A stretch of DNA of 64,000 nt from positions 1 to 64,000 of the forward strand of contig NZ_QOUX01000030.1 in assembly GCF_004116265.1 (NCBI RefSeq), read 5' to 3'. The position numbers and the translations under genes were made by a program. The notes under the pieces were generated by a model that worked only from the letters and a program-made list of their open reading frames with translations, was not told the origin of the DNA and did no database searches. Positions 9,077-17,815 of the stretch are shown here, in pieces (positions within the stretch are counted from its first letter, which is position 1; the number at the start of each line of letters is the position of its first letter). Origin of the DNA: Anaerobacillus alkaliphilus. Its GTDB lineage: Bacteria > Bacillota > Bacilli > Bacillales > Anaerobacillaceae.

Positions 9077-9108
9077 AAAACCCGAGAGATACTTCTCTCG
9101 GGTTTTTT
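9077..9108. terminator. Bidirectional terminator between glmS and the metallo-hydrolase gene
   Basis: Stem AAAACCCGAGAGA / TCTCTCGGGTTTT with a run of six T. The stop codon of the convergent gene overlaps its end. Confidence 0.9.
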
Positions 9109-9964
9109 AATGCAATTTAGCATCACCATTAACATATCGACCATAGTCAGGAATCGCTAATTTATCAAATTCGTTTACCAAGGTCTCTAAACTACTTGTA
9201 AGTAACTCTCCAGCCATAGGTAGACCATGGCCGGTAATTGCTACTGCTGGTTTAAGTGAAGCTAACCTTTTTACTGAGTCCCAGGCATCTTTCCAATCGG
9301 TTGTAAAGTATCTAGGTGGACCACTGATTTCTTGCTCTTGTGTCAAAACTTTGTAAAGAGAGTCTTGTTTTACTGTGACAAAGGCATCTCCAGCAATCAA
9401 AACACGATCATGTTCACGGAATAGCGAGATATGACCTGGTGTATGACCTGGAGTATGGTACCATTTCCAGCCAGTCATTGCAGGAATACTTCCATCTTCA
9501 GGAAGTGCTTTGACATGCTCTCCTAGATTTATCGCATCGTTCGGAAAAAGTGGTGATAATTTTGCTATTAAGCCGCCTTCAACAGTAGGATCAGGCTCTG
9601 GATAATCTGTTTTTCCTGTTAAGAACGGCAACTCTAACTGATGTGCATACACAGGAACCTTCCAATGTTCAATTAATTCGATAATAGCACCTACATGATC
9701 AAAATGGCCATGTGTTAAAATAATCGCTTCAGGTCTAGTGCCTTTACCATGAATTTCTTCAGTTACCTGAATGATTCCCTCGGCGGAATGAGGCATACCA
9801 GCATCTACTAGAACCCAACCTGAACTTTTACTAACGATACATATATTCACAACTTGAATGGTATGGCAAGTTACATCTGGCGCCACCACCTGCGTTACTC
9901 CACTACCAATTGAAGTAGTGGGGATGTATTTATAATCATCTCCGTATTGCATGTCTTTATCCAT
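9107..9964 (-). CDS. Metallo-beta-lactamase-fold hydrolase
   Basis: A 285-residue protein of the MBL-fold superfamily. The zinc-site motif HGHFDH (H-x-H-x-D-H) is followed by GHTPGH, the aspartate in IAGDAF, and TGHGLPM near the C-terminus, a complete set of metal ligands. Members hydrolyse thioesters, lactones or phosphodiesters, and the substrate here is unknown. It resembles uncharacterised Bacillus YflN-like proteins. The chosen ATG (complement 9962-9964) is 6 nt from AGAGGG; the ATG two codons upstream abuts that site with no spacing. It stands alone, convergent with glmS. Confidence 0.85.
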   Translation of the reverse strand: MDKDMQYGDDYKYIPTTSIGSGVTQVVAPDVTCHTIQVVNICIVSKSSGWVLVDAGMPHSAEGIIQVTEEIHGKGTRPEAIILTHGHFDHVGAIIELIEHWKVPVYAHQLELPFLTGKTDYPEPDPTVEGGLIAKLSPLFPNDAINLGEHVKALPEDGSIPAMTGWKWYHTPGHTPGHISLFREHDRVLIAGDAFVTVKQDSLYKVLTQEQEISGPPRYFTTDWKDAWDSVKRLASLKPAVAITGHGLPMAGELLTSSLETLVNEFDKLAIPDYGRYVNGDAKLH

Positions 9965-10103
9965 TTTCATCCCTCTTTTGCAATAATTCAGTACGGTCTT
10001 ATCGTTTCACTTTTAGAGTGGTTTTATCAGAACATATTGAAACTTATGCAGAAATAAACCGACTATATGTAGGAGTAATGATCATAATGAGGAGAGATAG
10101 AAT

Positions 10104-10673
10104 ATGAAGAAAATTTTTTGTATCCTAGTAAGTTTTTTTATTCTTATAGGCTGTAATCAAGATGGTGAGACTCCCGTGAATGGAGAGGCTCAACCTATTA
10201 ATGAAGAACTATTACACATGCAAGAAAAGCTATCTGCAGCTATTGAAAAAATCAAGGATATAGAGGGAATTATTGAAACAAATGTTCACAATACGAGACA
10301 TGAACTTGATAGGTTGCACAGTGAAGTTCAAATGCTTAGCCATTTAATAAAAAACTCAAACCTTTTTCAAATTAAGCAAGCGTACATTAAAGATGTGATC
10401 ATTACTGAGTCGGAAACACATTTAATAGTCGACTTCGCAGAATTCGTAATAGATGATACTATGCCAAACGGCTTTAGAATTGATAATGACGAAGTTGATT
10501 ATGTAAAAGTTAGACTTGATAGTGATAGCGGTGTTTTTATACTTGATGATGTAAGTCTTCGCTATGCTAATGTTGAAGAACTAAAAATTCATCTCATTAG
10601 TCATGAACGTCTATTTAACTTTCATTATGCTGGTGAGCAGCTTGCGGCCATATCAGAACAATATCTTCCTTAA
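10104..10673 (+). CDS. Hypothetical lipoprotein
   Basis: A 189-residue protein with a lipoprotein signal peptide: MKKIFCILVSFFILIGC, lipobox LIGC with Cys17 as the predicted lipidated residue. Residues about 36-85 are heptad-like and probably helical or coiled coil. The C-terminal half (about 90-185) alternates hydrophobic strands (HLIVDFAEFVID, YVKVRLDSDSGVFIL). No known family was recognised. RBS GAGGAGAG precedes the ATG. It is flanked by a convergent catalase gene with a shared terminator. It is likely anchored on the outer face of the membrane. Confidence 0.7.
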   Translation: MKKIFCILVSFFILIGCNQDGETPVNGEAQPINEELLHMQEKLSAAIEKIKDIEGIIETNVHNTRHELDRLHSEVQMLSHLIKNSNLFQIKQAYIKDVIITESETHLIVDFAEFVIDDTMPNGFRIDNDEVDYVKVRLDSDSGVFILDDVSLRYANVEELKIHLISHERLFNFHYAGEQLAAISEQYLP

Positions 10674-10680
10674 AAAAAAA

Positions 10681-10716
10681 AAGAACTGACGCATTTGTAA
10701 GCGTCAGTTCTTTCTA
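10681..10716. terminator. Bidirectional terminator
   Basis: Stem AAGAACTGACGC / GCGTCAGTTCTT with T tracts in both directions, between the lipoprotein and the manganese catalase. Confidence 0.92.
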
Positions 10717-10718
10717 TA

Positions 10719-11573
10719 TTAGTACATGCTTGGTGGTGGATTATGTCGAGTTGTTTTTGGAAGCATTGTGTTATGTGTATACGGTGGTGGCGGATTTAAT
10801 TTAGGTTTTTTTCCAAAAGGAAACGGTTCAGCAACATACGTAAATTGGCCCATACTGTCCATACTAGGTCCGCTTGCCCAACGCCCTTGACTACTTTCTT
10901 CGCCTCTTGATAAGTTGAAGAATGCATATGAAACCTCTTGCTTCTCTAATTGTCTAGGGAAAGTACTAGGTACAACGATATTCTCTTGTGCTTCTAGTTC
11001 TGCAATAGCTGCTTTCCACATGTTTTGATGCATCGTGTCTCTTGCAATTAACCATGAAAGCATATCCTTAACGCCACGGTCATTTGTCATTTCATAAAGT
11101 CTAACTGCTTGAAGTCTTCCGTGAGATTCATATGTTAAATTCATGCGAAAATCAGCTAATAAGTTACCGCTAGCATTAATGTAACTGGCTGTCCAGGGAT
11201 TACCGACGCTATCAGCTGGCATTGCACCTAAGCCTGATACGATGGCATGCTGAGGATTCATTCCCCCTAAGATAGCCCCAATAACAGGATCTTTCGCAGC
11301 ATCTTCTAGATCCCCAACAGGTGCACCATCAAGAAGACGTGCAATCATAGTTGATAACATTTCGATATGTGCTAATTCTTCAGTCCCCGTATCCATTAGA
11401 AGATCACGATATTTCTCATCACCACGGAAATTCCACCCTTGAAATAAATATTGAATGGCGACAGATATTTCTCCGAATTGTCCGCCAAGTATTTCTTGTA
11501 GCTTTCTTGCAAAAATTGGATCAGGCCTCTCAGGTTTTGCATGATATTGTAATTCTTTTACGTGATAAAACAC
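10719..11573 (-). CDS. Manganese catalase (YdbD/CotJC-like)
   Basis: Di-manganese catalase of 284 residues, dismutating hydrogen peroxide. The sequence is close to B. subtilis YdbD: GGQFGEISVAIQYLFQGW, then EELAHIEM, YESHGRLQ and RDTMHQN, which supply the Glu/His ligands of the dimanganese site. A GTG start (complement 11571-11573) is chosen because AGGAGG lies 10 nt upstream and the product then begins MFYHVKELQYHAKP, matching family N-termini; ATG-initiated readings upstream are out of frame or lack a ribosome site. The C-terminal tail is proline-rich (NPPPPYTHN). Relatives are spore-associated or stress-induced. Confidence 0.93.
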   Translation of the reverse strand: MFYHVKELQYHAKPERPDPIFARKLQEILGGQFGEISVAIQYLFQGWNFRGDEKYRDLLMDTGTEELAHIEMLSTMIARLLDGAPVGDLEDAAKDPVIGAILGGMNPQHAIVSGLGAMPADSVGNPWTASYINASGNLLADFRMNLTYESHGRLQAVRLYEMTNDRGVKDMLSWLIARDTMHQNMWKAAIAELEAQENIVVPSTFPRQLEKQEVSYAFFNLSRGEESSQGRWASGPSMDSMGQFTYVAEPFPFGKKPKLNPPPPYTHNTMLPKTTRHNPPPSMY

Positions 11574-11754
11574 ATGTATCAATCCTCCTTTTCTCGCTAC
11601 TACTATTAAATTCAGAGGATAAATTGTCTTATGACAACAATGATGATTTTTTTTGGAAATCTTAAAAAACATGACTAATTGCTAGATATAACATTTACAA
11701 CCAAACGATTTAGATTCATAATAAAGTTAGCTTAAAATGTTGGAGGAAGATACG

Positions 11755-12675
11755 ATGAGATTAGTAACAAGATCAGATTTTGATGGGCTAGTAACAGCAA
11801 TGCTACTAAAAAAATTAGGTATGATAGAGGAAATGAAGTTTGTACATCCAAAAGATATGCAGGATGGAAAAGTTGAGATTACAAAAAATGATATCTTAAC
11901 AAATGTACCATTCGTTGAAGGTTGTGGACTTTGGTTCGATCACCATGCAAGTGAGTTGCGTCGTTCTGAGGAAGAAGGGTTCGAATTTGAGGGTGAAGTT
12001 CGTATTGCTGATAGTGCAGCTAGAGTTGTTTATGAATATTACGGTGGACGAGAGAAGTTTGGTCCTAAATTAGACGACATTATGGAAGGCGTAGATAAAG
12101 CTGATGCAGCAAAATTCAGCAAGGAAGATATCTTAAATCCAAAGGGCTGGGATCTATTATCCTTTATTATGGATGCTAGAACAGGATTAGGCCGTTTTCA
12201 TGATTACCGAATTAGCAACTACCAACTAATGGAGAAATTAGTTGACTTATGTTCTGATGCAACAGTTGAAGAGGTATTGGCTGACTATGACGTTCATGAA
12301 CGTGTAAAGCGTTACTTTGAGCTTAATGAGCAGTTTAAAGATATGCTACTAGCACACACGAGAACTGAAGGTAATGTGATTATTACAGATGTTCGCGATG
12401 TTGAAACAATATTCCCGGGAAATAGATTTTTAATTTATGCATTATTTCCAGAACAAAATATTTCTTTGTGGGTCGTTGACGGCTTTCGTAAACAAAATTG
12501 TTCAATTGCATGTGGGCATAGCATTATTAATAAGACATCACAAACACATGTGGGCCATTTAATGAGAGAGTTCAATGGTGGTGGCCACCGTGCAGCTGGT
12601 ACTTGTCAGGTTTCCTATGAAGATGCAGCAAATACAATTGAAACAATCGTCCAAACGATGAAACAGGACGGATAA
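11755..12675 (+). CDS. DHH-family phosphoesterase (exopolyphosphatase-related)
   Basis: A 306-residue protein with N-terminal motif RSDFDGLVTA, the DHH motif in LWFDHHASE, and the C-terminal DHHA1 motif GGGHRAAGTC. Together these define a metal-dependent phosphoesterase of the RecJ/NrnA/PPX superfamily. Family members cleave nanoRNA, cyclic dinucleotide linear products or polyphosphate; this subgroup is usually annotated exopolyphosphatase-like without proof. The ATG at 11755 is chosen because GGAGGA lies 7 nt upstream, inside an earlier in-frame ATG (11737). It stands alone and ends at a strong terminator. Confidence 0.85.
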   Translation: MRLVTRSDFDGLVTAMLLKKLGMIEEMKFVHPKDMQDGKVEITKNDILTNVPFVEGCGLWFDHHASELRRSEEEGFEFEGEVRIADSAARVVYEYYGGREKFGPKLDDIMEGVDKADAAKFSKEDILNPKGWDLLSFIMDARTGLGRFHDYRISNYQLMEKLVDLCSDATVEEVLADYDVHERVKRYFELNEQFKDMLLAHTRTEGNVIITDVRDVETIFPGNRFLIYALFPEQNISLWVVDGFRKQNCSIACGHSIINKTSQTHVGHLMREFNGGGHRAAGTCQVSYEDAANTIETIVQTMKQDG

Positions 12676-12682
12676 GAAACGT

Positions 12683-12725
12683 AAAAAAGGTATGTGACTT
12701 ACATAATGTCACATACCTTTTTTAA
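12683..12725. terminator. Bidirectional terminator
   Basis: Stem AAAAAAGGTATGTGAC / GTCACATACCTTTTTT, T-rich in both directions, between the DHH gene and the convergent membrane-protein gene. Confidence 0.92.
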
Positions 12726-12731
12726 TTAGGT

Positions 12732-13289
12732 CTAAATAAAAATAATGACCAAGTGAAGAATTAAAGACACTAAGAAAGTAAATGCAATCCATCGATGAAC
12801 TTTTCTACTTAAAAATGGTGTTACCATTAAGCCAATTCCATCAATAGCCAAGATTAACAATGTAACTAAAGCAACAATTCCTGAAGCAATTAATACAGAG
12901 TTAAATACTCCGAACGTCATGTAGGCAAACCCATGAATAAACGCTAAACCTAACCCAACCATTCCCGTCATCATATGAAGTGGTTTTATTACTTTGATTG
13001 AGCTTGATAGGAACTGTTTTGTGCTCGAGCTTAAATTAAGTGATTGTCTTGTAATAACAAACCATAATAAGCCATGTAACGATGTAACACTAATTAAAAC
13101 CACTGATGCCCAACCCATCATTTTTCCATTAACAGTCCAGCTAGGACTTGGGATCGGGGATACTAACCAAATACCAATAAGAATTAGTAGAAGTAATGTG
13201 TATAAAGCAATGCTATTTCCGTATTGTTCAGAGAAATTTACTAATTTCATATACTTAGGAGTTCTAATGTTTCTCTCATGATAACTCAT
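12732..13289 (-). CDS. Five-helix membrane protein, possible b-type cytochrome
   Basis: A 185-residue membrane protein with about five hydrophobic helices (roughly residues 27-47, 58-80, 103-127, 131-156 and 167-185). Histidines sit within or at the edges of the helices: His72, His105, His119, His165 and His179. This resembles bis-histidine haem b membrane subunits (DUF4405 or ferric-reductase-like), but no firm family was recognised. It is about 45 nt downstream of tatA on the same strand, divergent from the formate dehydrogenase operon. It could be an electron carrier linked to that enzyme; this is inference. It is not TatC: it is too short and has the wrong motifs. Confidence 0.6.
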   Translation of the reverse strand: MSYHERNIRTPKYMKLVNFSEQYGNSIALYTLLLLILIGIWLVSPIPSPSWTVNGKMMGWASVVLISVTSLHGLLWFVITRQSLNLSSSTKQFLSSSIKVIKPLHMMTGMVGLGLAFIHGFAYMTFGVFNSVLIASGIVALVTLLILAIDGIGLMVTPFLSRKVHRWIAFTFLVSLILHLVIIFI

Positions 13290-13334
13290 TGTTCATCACA
13301 ACCTTTTTTATATAGTCTCTAGTTCACAATATAA

Positions 13335-13544
13335 TTATTGTTTTATATTTGTTGACTGAGTTTCATTCTGACTTTTTTGTTCTGTACTCTCATTATTGTT
13401 CATAATACCATTTACTGAATGTTTAAATTCTCTTAAAGTGCTTCCAATGGTTCTTCCTAACTCTGGTAATTTCTTGGGGCCAAAAATAAACAAAGCAATT
13501 ACAATAATTAAAATTAGACCTGGCATGCCGATATTTGACAACAT
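13335..13544 (-). CDS. tatA: Sec-independent protein translocase subunit TatA
   Basis: A 69-residue Tat pore-forming subunit. It has one N-terminal membrane helix (about residues 5-20, [17 protein letters not shown]), the hallmark [11 protein letters not shown] hinge, an amphipathic helix ([15 protein letters not shown]), and a polar Gln/Asn/Ser-rich tail. RBS GGGGGT precedes the ATG. It lies divergent from fdhD-fdhA, and FdhA carries a twin-arginine signal peptide, so this TatA is probably dedicated to or co-used for exporting the formate dehydrogenase. No tatC is in the window, so it must work with a TatC encoded elsewhere. Confidence 0.95.
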   Translation of the reverse strand: MLSNIGMPGLILIIVIALFIFGPKKLPELGRTIGSTLREFKHSVNGIMNNNESTEQKSQNETQSTNIKQ

Positions 13545-13834
13545 GTTTCAAGACCCCCTTTAATTTGCTAAAAAATGTTAGAACACTAGGATTTACCAAG
13601 ATTTTTTATTCACAAACTCGTAACAATTTAGTTTACTAAATTTTAAAATGATGGTAATATACATTTGCACCTTGATTATATTATTAATTATATTAAACTT
13701 TTTCTAAATAAGAAACATTTTTGTTCTTCCTCATTTTTGAAATATTAACCATTTAAACTTTGAAACTTTTATAGCTGTTTTTTTGTGAAAGCGCTTAAGA
13801 AGGTTCTAAATATTCAAACTCTACGGGGGTAACT
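13545..13834. promoter_or_regulatory. Divergent tatA / fdhD intergenic region with cre-like site
   Basis: About 290 nt, very AT-rich. TGAAAGCGCTTAAG (13786-13799) matches the core of a CcpA catabolite-response element (TGAAAGCGCTT) but its last bases deviate. It lies 36 nt before the fdhD ATG. Promoters for both directions must lie here, but none is clear enough to call. Confidence 0.4.
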
Positions 13835-14575
13835 ATGTTTAATAAAACGTGTCCAGAAGAGTATCCGATAAATTTGTATATAAATTCTCGTAATCTATTA
13901 ACTATCCAATTAACAGAAGTTCATTTAGAGGATTGGGCTATTGGTTATATGTACGCTGAAGGTATTATCGATTCTCCAGATGAGGTTAAGTCAATAACCA
14001 TTGATCCTTATCGAGGAAACATTCATGTTGATTTAGGTAATAGCATTGATATGGATGTCTTCTTACAAAAGAAAAAAACAATAACCGCTGGTTGTGGTAA
14101 AGGTGCTACCTTTCGATCAATAAAAGAAATGAGCAATTTCAAAAAGGTGCAGGAAGCGAGAAGTGTTTCTCCTGCTCTATTAAGACAGAAGATGAAAGAG
14201 ATGTATAAATTAACGCCTCTTTATCATCAAACTGGTGGAATGCATGCTGCCTGTATTATTGACGAGCAAGGTGAAATGATTGTCAGAGAAGACATTGGAA
14301 GACATAATGCTGTCGATAAGGTTATTGGTGCGGCGTTGAAGAAAGGTCTAACTGGCAAGGAGTGTGTCATCATGACAACTGGCCGAATCTCCATGGAAAT
14401 GTGCTCGAAAGTGGCTCGCTTTGGTATTGGAGTAGCTGCTTCAAGAACAGCTGCAACAAATCTTGCGGTGGCTTTGGCAAAAGAATTAAACGTTGATCTA
14501 GTAGGTTATGTAAGAGGTCAATCTGCATATGTTTATACTGATGGAAAGCGCATTCTTAAGTTAGTTAATGAGTAA
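13835..14575 (+). CDS. fdhD: Formate dehydrogenase accessory sulfurtransferase FdhD
   Basis: A 246-residue protein required for formate dehydrogenase activity; in the family it passes sulfur from a cysteine desulfurase to the molybdenum bis-MGD cofactor. Motifs: the TAGCGKGATF loop with the reactive cysteine (about residue 90), GGMHAACI, the invariant REDIGRHNAVDKVIGAAL and TTGRISMEM. RBS GGGGG is 8 nt before the ATG. It is first in the cluster fdhD-fdhA-fdhB-fdhC, consistent with its role in activating FdhA. Confidence 0.95.
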   Translation: MFNKTCPEEYPINLYINSRNLLTIQLTEVHLEDWAIGYMYAEGIIDSPDEVKSITIDPYRGNIHVDLGNSIDMDVFLQKKKTITAGCGKGATFRSIKEMSNFKKVQEARSVSPALLRQKMKEMYKLTPLYHQTGGMHAACIIDEQGEMIVREDIGRHNAVDKVIGAALKKGLTGKECVIMTTGRISMEMCSKVARFGIGVAASRTAATNLAVALAKELNVDLVGYVRGQSAYVYTDGKRILKLVNE

Positions 14576-14606
14576 ATGTTGCAATAGCAACGATTTTCAG
14601 TATTTA

Positions 14607-14628
14607 CTAAATAGCTCACACTATTTAG
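14607..14628 (+). promoter_or_regulatory. Inverted repeat upstream of fdhA
   Basis: CTAAATAG - 6 nt - CTATTTAG, a perfect 8-bp inverted repeat about 40 nt before the fdhA ATG. It could be an operator or an mRNA hairpin. Confidence 0.35.
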
Positions 14629-14667
14629 TTATATATATTCCTATCTAATCAATAAGGGGGAAAACAA

Positions 14668-17600
14668 ATGATTACACGTCGCGACTTTCTGAAGCGTACT
14701 GGTGCTGTAACAGCTGGTGCAACAATTGCAGCTGTTGGTGGAATTAACGTAAAACCTGTTCAAGCACAAGTAACAAAAATTAAGCTTCAGGCGAAAGAAG
14801 GAAGACAGGTTCCTAGTGTATGTCCATACTGTTCAGTAGGCTGTGGTATGATCATCACTGAATCTGAAGGGAAAATCATCAACATTGAAGGAAACCCTGA
14901 TAGCCCACTTAATTTAGGTTCTCTATGTCCAAAGGGAGCTGCAGCATTTCAGCTAGCAGTAAACGATGAAAGACCACAAAAGGTTTTATATCGTGCTCCA
15001 CATGCCACGACTTGGGAAACTAAGCCACTTGACTGGGCAATGGAGCGTATCGCACAAAAGGTCAAAGAAGACCGAGATAACAGCTTTATCGAATCTCAAG
15101 ATGGTAAGCTTGTAAACGTTAACCCGGCTTTAGCTTCTCTTGGTGGTTCAACATTAGAAAACGAATGGAACTACATTCATGCCAAATTAATGCGTGGTAT
15201 TGGCGTCGTTAACGTTGAAAACCATGCCCGTATATGACACAGCTCTACAGTGCCCGGTCTGGGTGCAACGTATGGTCGCGGTGGTGCGACTTCAACAGCT
15301 AGAGACTTACAAGACGCTGACTGTATTGTTATTATGGGATCGAACTTTGCTGAGAACCATCCAGTAGCGTTCCGTTTTGTTTTAAGAGCACGTGATAAAG
15401 GTGCAAGAGTAATTCATATTGATCCACGTTTTACGCGTACTTCAGCAATGTCGTCTGAGTATGTACCAATGCGTTCAGGAACTGACATCGTGTTCTTAGG
15501 AGCTCTTATTAACTATGCGCTCCAAAATGATAAATATTTTAAAGAGTATGTTGTAAACTACACAAATGCCTCTTTCATAGTTAAAGACGAATTTAAAGAT
15601 ACTGAAGATCTAGACGGTATTTTCTCAGGGTTTGATCCAGAGAAGAAATCATATGACAATTCGAGTTGGGCATATGAGCGTGACGAAGTAGTTATGCCAG
15701 AAGGTGAACCTGCAAACCTATCAGAGCGTTTAGCTCGTGAAAAGTTAGTAGGAAGACCGAAGCGTGACGAATCACTTCAACATCCAAGAAGTGTCTTCCA
15801 AATCATGAAGAAACACTACTCTCGTTACACACCTGAAATGGTAGAAGATATCTGTGGGACTTCTAAAGAAGAATTCCTGATGGTTGCAGAAACAGTTACG
15901 GCTAACTCTAATCCAGAACGCACAACTTCATTCTGTTATGCAATGGGTTGGACTCAGCATACGTATGGTGTTCAATGTATCCGTGCTGGAGCAATTCTAC
16001 AAGGATTACTTGGAAACATGGGACGTCCAGGTGGTGGTATCCTAGCTCTTCGTGGTCATGCGAACGTACAGGGAGCTACTGACTTATCAACATTATGGAA
16101 CTCTTTACCAGGTTACTTAGATATGCCTGCTAAAGCTAGACCACATGACACGTTAGAGGATTTTTTACGTGCTCAGATGAGACCAACAAGCTTTTGGCAA
16201 AACTATCCTAAGTATTTAATCAGCTTATTAAAAGCTTGGTATGGTGATGCAGCTACACCTGCAAACAATTTTGGTTATGATGCGATTCCAAAAACACTTG
16301 GAAACCATTCACACTACAAAATGTTTGAGGATGCTTATAACGGGATCATCAAAGGTATGATCATTATGGGACAGAACCCTGCGGTTGGTGGCCAGAATGC
16401 TAGTTTCCATCGTAAAGCATTAGCAAATCTTGATTGGTTAGTAGTTAAGGATCCGTTCCTAATTGAAACAGCAACATTCTGGTATGAAGCTCCAGAAGTA
16501 AAGAATGGAACTGTTAAAGCTGAAGATATTGGTACAGAAGTATTCTATCTTCCTTCAAGCGTTTTTGCTGAAACAGAAGGAAGTTTCACAAATACTAGTC
16601 GTATTATACAGACAAAAGAAAAGGCTGCTGATCCTCCAGGAGACTGCCGTTCTGACCTTTGGTTTACGTATGAACTAGGTAAGAGATTAAAAGAATTATA
16701 TAAAGATAGCACAGCGAAGCATGATTGGGGTATTAAGAACCTAACTTGGGATTATGAGCCAGATGTAAATCCCCGCTTTAAAATTCAAGAACCTAGTGAA
16801 CATAAAATCATTAAAGAGATTAATGGTTATGATGTAGCAACTGGTGCACCATTAGGTGGTTTTGGAGCTTTACAAGATGATGGTTCAACAGCATGTGGAT
16901 GCTGGATTTACACTGGAGTACTTCCTGAAGAGGATGTCAACCGTGGAGCAAATCGTCAAGGAGACGATTATCAAAGTTTAGATTGGGGCTTTGCATGGCC
17001 AGCTAACCGTCGTAACCTTTATAACCGTGCTTCAGCAAGACCAGATGGCCAACCTTGGTCTGAGCGTAAGAAATATGTATGGTGGGATGCAGCAGAGAAG
17101 AAGTGGACTGGATACGATGTTCCTGACTTCGCTGCAACAAAAGCACCAGATACACCGGCAGTACCTGGCGGAGTTGGTTTAGCATCTCAAAGTGGGAAAG
17201 ATCCATTCTTAATGAATCCTGATGGTGTCATCCAACTATTTGCACCAACTGGTTTAGTAGATGGACCGCTTCCAACACACTATGAGCCACCAGATACACC
17301 TGTTTCAGGAAATAAATTATATCCAAAACACACTCACAGTCCAACAGCTGTTATCTTTGATAAAATTCCGAATAACAAAGTTCATGGTGCTAATAACTCA
17401 GACTATCCGTTTGTTATTACAACATACCGTGTAACAGAGCATCACTTAAGTGGAGCGATGACACGTTGGTTACCATGGCTGGCCGAGTTAATGCCTGAGT
17501 TATTCTTAGAAATAAGTCCAGAATTAGCTTCAGAACTAGGTGTTCAAAATAAGGACTTTGTAACAGTTGAAACAGCTCGTGGAAAAATTGAAGCGAAAGC

Positions 17601-17814
17601 ACTTGTTACAAAACGCATGCGTCCATTAAAAATTGATGGCAAAGTGGTTCATACGGTTGGTATGCCAATTCACTGGGGTTACTCAGGAGTCTCAACAGGA
17701 TCTGTACCAAACGATTTAAGTGCTATCGTAGCTGATCCTAACGTTTATATTCACTCTTCTAAAGCATTCACATGTAATGTGAAAAAAGGAAGATTACCAG
17801 GAGGGGTAGCATAA
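14668..17814 (+). CDS. fdhA: Selenocysteine-containing formate dehydrogenase, catalytic subunit
   Basis: A 1048-residue molybdopterin oxidoreductase oxidising formate, read through an in-frame TGA at 15235-15237 as selenocysteine 190. The context is R-I-U-H-S-S-T-V-P-G-L-G-A-T-Y-G-R-G, the FdnG/FdoG-type active site where Sec is followed by His. A bSECIS hairpin starts directly at the UGA. A twin-arginine signal (RRDFLK, residues 4-9) and a hydrophobic stretch to about 34 predict Tat export. A [4Fe-4S] cluster uses Cys52, 55, 59 and 87. The frame is continuous across the TGA; the GTG at 15250 is internal, not a second start. Length and domains match E. coli FdnG (1015). RBS AAGGGGG. Confidence 0.96.
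15235..15275 (+). promoter_or_regulatory. Bacterial SECIS element in fdhA
   Basis: Directly after UGA (15235-15237) the RNA can fold GUGCCC / GGGUGC (15250-15255 with 15261-15266) with apical loop GGUCU (15256-15260). GGUCU sits at offset 22-26 from the UGA and a U at offset 17, the same spacing as in E. coli fdhF. These are the features SelB recognises. Both flanks are coding and conserved. Confidence 0.9.
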
Positions 17815-17815
17815 T

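Noticed and set aside
12732-13289. tatC next to tatA
   Set aside because: At 185 residues with five helices and no TatC motifs it is not TatC.
16991-17206. Alternative-frame ORFs inside fdhA (both strands)
   Set aside because: Shadow frames of a strongly conserved coding region without ribosome sites.
14668-17814. fdhA as two genes or a pseudogene (ORF 14668-15237 and ORF from 15250)
   Set aside because: The frame is the same on both sides of the TGA, active-site motifs are continuous, there is no ribosome site before 15250, and a SECIS hairpin follows the TGA.
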